A stretch of DNA of 5,073 nucleotides from Candidatus Bathyarchaeota archaeon (GTDB lineage: Archaea; Thermoproteota; Bathyarchaeia; Bathyarchaeales; Bathyarchaeaceae), in the NCBI GenBank assembly GCA_020346825.1, contig CP070791.1, forward strand, positions 612,916 through 617,988. Direction: 5' to 3'. The position numbers were made by a program, and so were the translations under genes. The notes beneath the pieces were generated by a model. That model was not told the DNA's origin. It saw only the letters and a list, made by a program, of their open reading frames with translations, and ran no database searches. Every line of letters starts with the position of its first letter. Position 1 is the first letter of the stretch. Positions 1 through 5,073 of the stretch are shown here, piece by piece.

Positions 1-586
1 TGAACCAAGGCCTCGCTCCATGTCCATGCCACCGAAAATATGCAAAATCAGCCGTGACCTGTACCTCTGGAGGCAATAAAGGTTCATCCACAATCGTGTA
101 CGCGACACCATATTCTTCCAATAATCTCCACGTGTCTCTTCTCATCCATGACAAATGGCGAAACTCTACTGCAAATTTGAATTCGCCTGGCAGAATCTGA
201 AAGAACTTTTCAAGATGATCAGGATCAAATCTGTATTTTGGAGGGAGCTGTATGAGTAGAGAACCAAGTTTGCCGTTCAATGAAATGGGGCGAATTAGGT
301 CACAGAAACGGATGAGGTCTTCCTCAACGCTCTCCTTCAGATTAAGCAGTTTTTCGTGAGTTATCACTTTGGGAAGCTTAGCAGAAAACACGTAATCTTC
401 CGGGGAATATTTTACCCAGCCCATAACAGTTCCTTTGGATGGATAGGCGTAGAAAGTGGAATTTATCTCTACAGTTTTAAAGACTTTGGAATGCGCCTTC
501 AACATGCTCTTTTCTCTTTTCTTGTAGAATGATCCAATCCACTCTCTGTAGCTCCATCCCGAGGTTCCAAGCAGAATGTTATTCAT
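1..586 (-). CDS. DUF72 (YecE-type) TIM-barrel protein, 3' end missing
   Basis: The reverse strand gives 195 codons that run off the left edge; DUF72 proteins are usually about 240-260 residues, so the last quarter is missing. Family hallmarks appear in order: GTSGW (7-11), VEINSTFY (39-46), FSAKLPKVITHEK (67-79), LIQLPP (111-116), AVEFRH (139-144), DEP (167-169) and FAYFRWHGHG (181-190). The family adopts a TIM-barrel fold and has no settled biochemical role; a structural comparison of the Thermotoga member TM1631 suggested an endonuclease IV-like, DNA-binding function, which remains a prediction. The chosen ATG (586-584) lies 5 nt after the stop of the upstream DUF72 gene and is preceded by a GGTGA ribosome site. 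An in-frame ATG at 598-596, overlapping that stop, is possible but has no visible ribosome site. It is probably cotranscribed with the gene at 592-1524. The family call is firm; the function is unknown. Confidence 0.93.
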   Translation of the reverse strand, partial: MNNILLGTSGWSYREWIGSFYKKREKSMLKAHSKVFKTVEINSTFYAYPSKGTVMGWVKYSPEDYVFSAKLPKVITHEKLLNLKESVEEDLIRFCDLIRPISLNGKLGSLLIQLPPKYRFDPDHLEKFFQILPGEFKFAVEFRHLSWMRRDTWRLLEEYGVAYTIVDEPLLPPEVQVTADFAYFRWHGHGARPWF

Positions 587-590
587 CGTG

Positions 591-596
591 CTCACC
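591..596 (-). promoter_or_regulatory. Ribosome binding site GGTGAG for the leftmost DUF72 gene
   Basis: On the minus strand GGTGAG ends 4 nt before the ATG at 586 and overlaps the TGA stop (594-592) of the preceding gene. It is the reason for choosing ATG 586 over the in-frame ATG at 598, and it suggests translational coupling of the two DUF72 genes. Confidence 0.5.
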
Positions 597-1524
597 ATGA
601 CTTGAGTGACTTCAGCGTTTGAACTACCATGTCTATGCTATTATACGTTTTTTCAGGAAGTTTCATGAGCAAATGTGAAGCGCGGACTCTCTTGTCTTCT
701 GCCAGATCGATTAGTTTCCATCCTTGATGACGAATTAACTCTCCTTTGTTGCTTGGAAACTCCGCGTCTTCTTGCAGAACCTCTGCAAGGGAGTCGGTTC
801 CTAGGGACTTGGTGATCGTGGGAAATTTCCCGGTCTTCTTATAGATTTTGTAGCGTGCGGCATCCTTGTACATCTTAACGAAGTGGAAGCTGATTGCTAC
901 TGTTTTGAATTTTCTTGCAGACGTTTTTCTGTCAATCTTTCTGAGTTCATCATCCGTAGGCTGGTAAATGTTTTGAGTACCTTTGCCAAAAAGTCTGGAA
1001 TAAATAATGTCAGATTCATAGACAGGTTTCTCATCCTTCGATAGGTCAACGCAGTGAATCAGGTTAAGATCTTGCATACTTCTTACGAACCCCGAGTCGA
1101 CGGGTTGTCTGACACCTCTCATCTCCATGGCAACCTGGATTCCTTTCAAGTTCACTGACGAAAAGAAGTTGTCCATTAGTTCACCGTTGCTCTGGGTAGG
1201 CTGGAATGTTGCAGGTGTTTGTAGGTGCAGAATTTCGGCCTTTAGGGTGTTGCAGATGGCGATCATCTTTTCTAGAACTTGAAATGCCTTCAAGGTTGGT
1301 TGGAATTTGTATTTGTGAGTCAGCTCTTTGTTGCATCTTACTGCAAATTCGAAGTTTGGTGGGACTAGTCTTCGCCAAGATTTGACCAGTTTGAGGTTTG
1401 GTGTTTTGTAGAAGGTTGAGTTTACTTCGACAAAGTTGAACGCTCTTGAGTAGGCCACAAGAGGGTGCATCCCAGGTACTTTGAAATATGCCCAGCCTCC
1501 CGCACCGATCAGGTACTTTGGCAA
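592..1524 (-). CDS. Divergent DUF72-like protein with C-terminal extension
   Basis: This 310-residue protein, numbered from the TTG at 1524, keeps the DUF72 skeleton in degraded form: GAGGW (7-11), VEVNSTFY (32-39), a THK remnant of the THEK motif, MEMR (133-136, retaining the E-x-R of the canonical E-F-R) and LFGKG (178-182) in place of WHGHG. Beyond about residue 215 it has roughly 90 residues absent from ordinary DUF72 proteins, containing FHFVKMYKDAARYKIY, a TGKFP stretch, an FPSNK and a QGWK motif. I associate this version with Nitrososphaerota and Bathyarchaeia. No ATG is available before the first conserved motif. TTG at 1539 is the longest start, but GGAG sits 9 nt before TTG 1524, and the latter gives the short N-terminus typical of the family. 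The gene is followed after 5 nt by a canonical DUF72 paralogue. The family call is good; altered motifs suggest a changed or lost activity. Confidence 0.88.
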   Translation of the reverse strand: MPKYLIGAGGWAYFKVPGMHPLVAYSRAFNFVEVNSTFYKTPNLKLVKSWRRLVPPNFEFAVRCNKELTHKYKFQPTLKAFQVLEKMIAICNTLKAEILHLQTPATFQPTQSNGELMDNFFSSVNLKGIQVAMEMRGVRQPVDSGFVRSMQDLNLIHCVDLSKDEKPVYESDIIYSRLFGKGTQNIYQPTDDELRKIDRKTSARKFKTVAISFHFVKMYKDAARYKIYKKTGKFPTITKSLGTDSLAEVLQEDAEFPSNKGELIRHQGWKLIDLAEDKRVRASHLLMKLPEKTYNSIDMVVQTLKSLKSW

Positions 1525-1533
1525 AGTAGTGGT

Positions 1534-1537
1534 CTCC
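1534..1537 (-). promoter_or_regulatory. Ribosome binding site GGAG deciding a TTG start
   Basis: On the minus strand GGAG lies 9 nt before the TTG at 1524-1522. The same bases overlap the alternative TTG start at 1539-1537, which itself has no upstream ribosome site. This favours the shorter protein. Confidence 0.45.
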
Positions 1538-1558
1538 AATAGGTTCTTGAAGCTTGGA

Positions 1559-1568
1559 GATAAAATAG
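1559..1568 (-). promoter_or_regulatory. Possible TATA element for the DUF72 pair
   Basis: The minus strand reads CTATTTTATC here, preceded by purine-rich GAAAGTGAAACC that could serve as a BRE-like stretch. Its centre is about 25 nt upstream of position 1539, so transcription could start near 1538, giving a leader of about 14 nt that still holds the GGAG. Assigned by eye from spacing and composition only. Confidence 0.3.
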
Positions 1569-1576
1569 AATATCGG

Positions 1577-1655
1577 TTTCACTTTCACTTAGGAGTCTCT
1601 AGACCTTCAGAATATTTTTTGCCTTAATTCTTATGAGATGTAAATTCTTTTTTCA
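1577..1655 (+). promoter_or_regulatory. Probable promoter region of the RadA-like/PolB2 operon
   Basis: This is the core of the divergent intergenic region. It has a tandem hexamer TTTCAC TTTCAC (1577-1588) that includes ACTTTC (1581-1586), then AT-rich segments AATATTTTTT (1611-1620), TTAATTCTTA (1625-1634) and GTAAATTCTTTTTTC (1640-1654). The TAAATT near 1641-1646 is about 27 nt before GTG 1670, the spacing expected for a leaderless archaeal transcript; the earlier elements would give short leaders. No ribosome site precedes the GTG, which agrees with leaderless expression. The exact TATA box cannot be fixed from sequence alone. Confidence 0.35.
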
Positions 1656-1669
1656 TACCTTCAAGCGTC

Positions 1670-2377
1670 GTGAATGTGTTGTCTAGAAAATCGACCAGTG
1701 GAGTGTTAACCCTCGGCATCCCAAAACTGGATGAGTTTTTCCCAGGTTTTCAAAATGGCGACTTTGCAGTTTTGGTCGGGCGCCCTCTTTGCACGAAGTT
1801 GTCGTTTCTTTTGAGTGTTAGGTGTCAGTTGCCTCTCAGAGAGGGAGGACTAAACTCGCGAGTTGTTTACATTGATGGAGGGAACACTTTTGATCCTTAC
1901 GTTGTTTCCGCCATAGCTCAAGAATATGGTTTGGAGCCGCGTTCTGTTCTTAAGAGAATTGTGGTTTCAAGGGCTTTCACTGTTTATCAGTTGACAGCTT
2001 TGGTTTTTGAGAGGTTGGAGGAGACTTTAAAGAGATACCGGTCCAAACTTGTCGTTATTTCAGACATATGTGGACTCTTTCTTGATCGTGATGTGCCCAA
2101 AATAGAGGGTAGGAACCTCTTCCTCAAAATTACTCGCTATCTTTTGGAGGTTGCTTCTAGAAGACAAGCTATTGTCGTCGCTTCATATTTTCCACGACTT
2201 CATCCTAGAAGTCACTTCCTGGAGGCGGTTTTGTTTGGGAGGACAGGTATTGTGATAAGCTTCAAAGAGTGTGCAGGTGGTCTCAAGTTCGTTTTGGAGG
2301 ATCACCCCAGCATTAAACCGTTTACCATCGATTTGCCTTCTAATCCAGGCACAATGGATATGTTCATAGAGGCCTAA
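1670..2377 (+). CDS. RadA/RecA-like ATPase homologue with degraded Walker motifs
   Basis: This 235-residue protein has the layout of the RadA/KaiC core with no N-terminal helix-hairpin-helix domain. TLGIPKLDEFFPGFQNGDF (14-32) matches the segment leading into Walker A. The P-loop itself reads G37-RPLCT-K43-L44, so the second glycine and the Thr/Ser after lysine are missing. YIDGGNTFDPY (67-77) corresponds to the YIDTENTF motif with the catalytic Glu replaced by Gly71. VSRAFTVYQL (99-108) matches the RAY-NsdHQ segment. The Walker B-like stretch is LVVISD (127-132). Nucleotide hydrolysis therefore looks weak or lost, suggesting a structural or DNA-bound partner role. The GTG at 1670 is the longest start; GTG 1676 and TTG 1679 are also possible and none has a ribosome site. 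It is the first gene of the polymerase operon and ends 3 nt before the next gene. It is not the housekeeping RadA. Confidence 0.82.
   Translation: MNVLSRKSTSGVLTLGIPKLDEFFPGFQNGDFAVLVGRPLCTKLSFLLSVRCQLPLREGGLNSRVVYIDGGNTFDPYVVSAIAQEYGLEPRSVLKRIVVSRAFTVYQLTALVFERLEETLKRYRSKLVVISDICGLFLDRDVPKIEGRNLFLKITRYLLEVASRRQAIVVASYFPRLHPRSHFLEAVLFGRTGIVISFKECAGGLKFVLEDHPSIKPFTIDLPSNPGTMDMFIEA
2369..2372 (+). promoter_or_regulatory. Ribosome binding site GAGG for the MGRT small protein
   Basis: GAGG lies inside the last codons of the RadA-like gene, 8 nt before the ATG at 2381. This is good spacing and supports coupled translation of the two genes. Confidence 0.5.
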
Positions 2378-2380
2378 AGA

Positions 2381-2650
2381 ATGGGGAGAACTGTTCCTTC
2401 ATATCGTCAGGCGTTGGAAGCTGAAATTGAGAGATGGAAGAGGTTCAGGAAGGCGCTGAGGAGGAATGATGCTGAGGCTTTCGATCGGATGACGAATTCT
2501 TGTAGGATTTTTGCGTCTGCAGGGAGTATGGCTACGCGGCCGATTTTGCTTGAAGCAATGTTCATGTCAATTCTGCTTCATCAAGAGAAGGCTATAACGG
2601 AGATTAAAAAGAAGCTTGACAAACTGGAAAGGCAGTCTAGCCAGCCTTAA
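2381..2650 (+). CDS. Small helical protein (MGRT family) of the PolB2 operon
   Basis: This 89-residue, charged and almost certainly all-helical protein has no signal peptide or membrane segment. It opens with MGRTVPSYRQALEAEIERW, then FRKALRRNDAEAFDRM (22-37), a middle helix rich in small residues (SCRIFASAGSMATRP, 40-54), a hydrophobic helix EAMFMSILLHQEKAI (58-72) and a Lys/Glu-rich coiled-coil-like tail. From memory, short archaeal proteins with the same MGRT-x-P-x-(Y/F)-R start and R-ALRR-x-D-x-x-x-FD pattern exist, including in haloarchaea, annotated only as domains of unknown function. The ATG has a GAGG site 8 nt upstream and lies 3 nt after the RadA-like stop; the gene's 3' end overlaps the polymerase start by 35 nt. 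Its position suggests an adaptor between the RadA-like protein and PolB2; that is inference. Confidence 0.85.
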   Translation: MGRTVPSYRQALEAEIERWKRFRKALRRNDAEAFDRMTNSCRIFASAGSMATRPILLEAMFMSILLHQEKAITEIKKKLDKLERQSSQP

Positions 2651-4850
2651 ACCGCTTCGAGGCTGGCTGTTCGATGTATATCCTTCCAATCCTGGCGAAA
2701 TGACGATTTGGATCATAGCGGAGAATGGCGAACGGGTGAGGTTCATAGATAAGTTTCAACCCAAAATTTATGTTTCCGGTAAGATGATGGACCTGGCTAA
2801 GTTGACGCGTCGACTTGCAACCAGTAGCTATGTGGCTAGCTGGCGATACGTCGCGAAATACGCTGATTTTATGGAAGACAGGAAGGCAAAAGTGCTGGAG
2901 ATTACTACGATGGATTGCCGCAGGAAAACTTGCTTTGCTCGTGACCTGCAAAAGTTGGGAGAATACCAGAAGTTTAAGCTTCACAACGTGGATGTTTTGG
3001 GCGTCCAATCATACTTTTATGAACGAAACATTTTCCCGCTTGCTTCTGTCGAAGTTACCGCGCAAGGTAACAGGCTTGCCTACTGGTTGTTGGACTCTGT
3101 GGAAAACGTAGACTACGAAATTCCTCCACTTCGTTTGATGCCACTAAATATTGAAATAGCCACCAACGGAGCCATGCCCAACTTCAACGATCCAATCAAA
3201 AGCATAACCCTTGAAATCAATGGAGAAAGGAGCGTTGTTGACAAGGGGGATGAGAACAAAAAAATTATTGAAATGGTGAAAATCGTCAAAGAAGAGGATC
3301 CTGACATCATTCTTACCCGGGGCGGGGATTCATTTCTTTTTCCATATCTTGCTCATAGAGCATTAGTTAATGGATTGCTCCACAAACTCATTCTGGGACG
3401 AGAAGAGGTTCCCCTCAGGGCTAAGAAAACGCAGGGTAGAACATTTTTCTCGTATGGACGTGTTTACTTCAAGGCACCTACGCGCAGGTTGTATGGACGA
3501 GTCCATGTTGATGAGAAGAATACGTTCATTTATTCGACGTGCGGCATGGACGGGTTGATTGAAGTTTCGAGGACGTGCAGGGTTCCTTTGCACAAGGCTG
3601 CTAGGGCCAGTATTGGGACGATTATGTCTTCTTTACAGCTTTGTCAGGCCACTAAAGATGACATTCTAATTCCTTGGAAAAAGGGGGAGCCTGAAACGTT
3701 CAAGTCGGCTTGGAAGTTGCTAATAGCGGATAGAGGAGGTTTCATCTTTGAACCCAAGCTGGGAATACATGATTGGGTTGTAGAAGTGGATTTTTCATCC
3801 ATGTACCCAGCTTTGATGGCGAAGAGGAATATTTCTGGTGAAACGGTGCTTTGCAAATGTTGTCCAGACTCGAAGTTAAGGGTGCCTGAGCTTGAATACA
3901 ATATCTGTGAGAGAAGAGAGGGAATAGTTCCTCGAACTTTGAAGATGATTTTGAAGAAACGATCTATCTATAAATGTCTGAGGAATGGAGCTGAAGACCC
4001 GAGGACACGGCAAATCTACAACCGTAAACAGAATGCTTTGAAGTGGATTCTAGTGACGTGTTTTGGTTATTTGGGCTACAAGAATGCCCGTTTTGGCAAG
4101 GTTGATGCCCACATTGCGGTTTGCGCCTTTGCTAGGGAGGCCTTGCTGAACACCGTGCGTATGGCGGAGGAAAGGGGCTTCGAAATAGTTCACGGTATAG
4201 TTGACTCTCTATGGCTAAAAAAGGAAGGAGCATCCCCTAAGGAATATGTGGAGCTCTGTAAAGCTGTATCCAAAAAGATTGGCGTACAATTGAATATAGA
4301 GGGGAGATATCGATGGATTATTTTTCTGCCGTCCAGAATGCATGCGAAGGTTCCTGTTATCAACCGATACTTCGGAGCATTCGAGTCTGGAAAGATTAAG
4401 GTGAAGGGCATAGAAGCGGTTAGACGAGATACTCCACCATTAATCAAGAAAGCTCAAATGGACATGATAAGGGTTCTTGCGAAGGCTCCGAACTCCAAGG
4501 CGTTCATGAAGAGAATTTCAGAATCAATGGAGATTTTGAGAGGTTACGTGGAGAACTTGAGAAAGAGGGATGTTGACGTGCGAGATTTGATTATTGCAAA
4601 GCGATTATCTATGCATCCAGATAGATACGTTCATGATGTCTTCCAAGCCATAGCTGCCAAGCAGTTATTGAAAGAGGGTGTAGAAGTATTTGGGGGCCAG
4701 ACGATTCGATACCTGATAACTGACGCTGAGAACAGAAGGCCAAGTAAGCGCGTGAAAGCTGCTGAGTTGGTTAATGCTGAAACTCGGTTTGATGCTGAAA
4801 AGTATGTGGAGATACTGATTCTTGCGGCAGCTAACATCCTGGTTTTTTCC
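2616..4850 (+). CDS. polB2: PolB2 (Dpo2)-type family B DNA polymerase, 3' end lost at junction
   Basis: About 745 residues carry the family B order. The N-terminal domain starts at RGWLFDVYPSNPGEM (15-29). In the exonuclease region, Exo I is LNIE with Asn178 for Asp, Exo II is GGDSFLFPYL with Leu241 for Asp, and no Exo III YxxxD is visible, so proofreading is dead. Polymerase motif A is VDFSSMYPAL with Asp392. Motif B is LKWILVTCFGYLGY (475-488), with TCFG for the usual NSxYG. Motif C is HGIVDS (526-531), retaining Asp530 but with Ile for the first Asp of DTD. The thumb has KGIEAVRRDTPPL (597-609). HGIVDSLW and the motif B form are typical of PolB2, described as an inactivated clade, although Sulfolobus Dpo2 is reported to have weak activity and a role in error-prone damage tolerance. 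TTG 2616 is the only start upstream of the conserved GWLFDVY and overlaps the previous gene by 35 nt. The frame stays open to 4952, but residues after about 745 do not look like polymerase. Confidence 0.93.
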
Positions 4851-4852
4851 AT
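4838..4852. other. Probable chimeric junction (contig misjoin or recombination point)
   Basis: Plus-strand polymerase similarity holds through YVEILILAAANIL (to about 4840) and should end within some 10-20 residues, but instead passes into unrelated sequence. Minus-strand similarity to a phage-like protein holds from 5073 down to about 4850. By my count GC is about 46% in 4621-4800 and 59% in 4851-5073. Both coding sequences break at the same point, which neither gene alone explains. The exact base cannot be fixed. Confidence 0.65.
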
Positions 4853-5073
4853 CTGGGGCTGTAACGCCTGGACCTCCATACCCGGAAGCGCACCAAGCTG
4901 CTGTACTCTTCTTGCCTCATCCTCTGAGCTAATTCCAAGCCTTGCCCTTTGACCTTCCATGCGTTGTTGCTGCCCCATGGCGATCATGCTGGGTGCTGCG
5001 GATTGTGCTAGGCGTTCTCTCGCCCCGCTGGAAAGACCTCCACGCATTGCAAGTTGTGCGCGCTGCCCAGCCA
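4838..5073 (-). CDS. Fragment of a phage-structural-like protein, both ends missing
   Basis: The minus strand is open from the right edge with about 78 codons before the junction. The peptide is Ala/Gln/Arg/Met-rich and helical: AGQRAQLAMRGGLSSGARER, then SMIAMGQQQRMEGQRARLGI, then SEDEARRVQQLGALPGMEVQ and QPQMEKTR. The pattern of RAQLA-RGGL-SGARER followed by EANRV/EARRV-QQL and LPGME-QAL resembles long helical virion or tail-associated proteins of marine tailed phages, recalled from memory and not searched. The first in-frame ATG is at 5047, but the frame has no stop to the window edge, so the true start is probably outside. Reading leftwards past about 4838 the frame continues only as an antisense shadow of the polymerase. 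Higher GC and the abrupt break argue that it is foreign to the archaeal locus, as a misjoin or, less likely, an inserted element. Confidence 0.5.

Noticed and set aside
1181..1588. Minus-strand open frame overlapping the start of the divergent DUF72 gene
   Set aside because: It is an out-of-frame shadow; the overlapping frame carries clear DUF72 motifs, and this one has none.
1540..1669. tRNA, small RNA, CRISPR or terminator in the intergenic region
   Set aside because: I saw no cloverleaf pattern, no spaced repeats and no convincing GC-rich hairpin followed by a T-run; the T-rich stretches fit promoter elements better.
1670..2377. Calling this gene the housekeeping radA or radB
   Set aside because: It lacks the helix-hairpin-helix N-terminus of RadA, and its Walker A, catalytic Glu and Walker B are altered; its operon context also differs, so no gene symbol is given.
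2637..4447. Several 60-125 residue open frames on both strands inside polB2
   Set aside because: All overlap conserved polymerase coding sequence, lack recognisable motifs and ribosome sites, and have shadow-like composition.
4631..4837. Leftward continuation of the minus-strand phage-like frame under polB2
   Set aside because: This part is antisense to conserved polymerase thumb sequence and has no protein-like motifs; it is open by chance.
4851..4952. Polymerase C-terminal tail as read in the plus frame to the stop at 4952
   Set aside because: The tail (SIWGCNAW onward) is Ser/Cys/Pro-rich, unlike any family B polymerase end, and it is the antisense of a better-looking minus-strand peptide with a different GC content.

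Overview
This window looks like a piece of an archaeal chromosome, most likely a mesophilic TACK-lineage archaeon of the Bathyarchaeia type. The reasons are archaeal-type gene content (a RadA-like protein, a PolB2-type family B DNA polymerase and a divergent DUF72 protein), GTG and TTG start codons, heavy use of AGA/AGG arginine codons, and roughly 46% GC where I counted it near the end of the polymerase. The lineage is inferred from protein similarity recalled from memory, not from a search.

Layout: positions 1-586 (minus, running off the left edge) and 592-1524 (minus) are two DUF72/YecE-type TIM-barrel genes in tandem, transcribed leftwards. The first is a canonical family member. The second is divergent and carries an extra C-terminal region. 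A divergent intergenic region of about 145 bases (1525-1669) separates them from a rightward operon of three tightly packed genes: a RadA/RecA-like ATPase homologue with a degraded nucleotide site (1670-2377), an 89-residue helical protein starting MGRT (2381-2650), and a PolB2 (Dpo2)-type DNA polymerase (from 2616). The polymerase has lost its proofreading residues but keeps the two metal-binding aspartates of the polymerase site.

The three-gene operon is the most interesting content. A RecA-like protein without a normal ATPase site, a small adaptor-sized helical protein and a proofreading-dead polymerase together resemble, by analogy and not by homology, the bacterial ImuA-ImuB-DnaE2 mutasome. 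Work on Sulfolobus links PolB2/Dpo2 to DNA-damage-induced, error-prone tolerance. This unit is therefore best read as a candidate archaeal damage-tolerance module, and the small protein and the RadA-like protein are its undescribed parts.

An important caution concerns the right end. From about 4838-4852 to 5073 the GC content jumps to about 59%. The polymerase reading frame turns into non-polymerase sequence just before its expected end. The minus strand over the same bases reads as an Ala/Gln/Arg/Met-rich protein fragment resembling a phage structural protein. I take this as a probable chimeric contig end, so the polymerase stop at 4952 should not be trusted.
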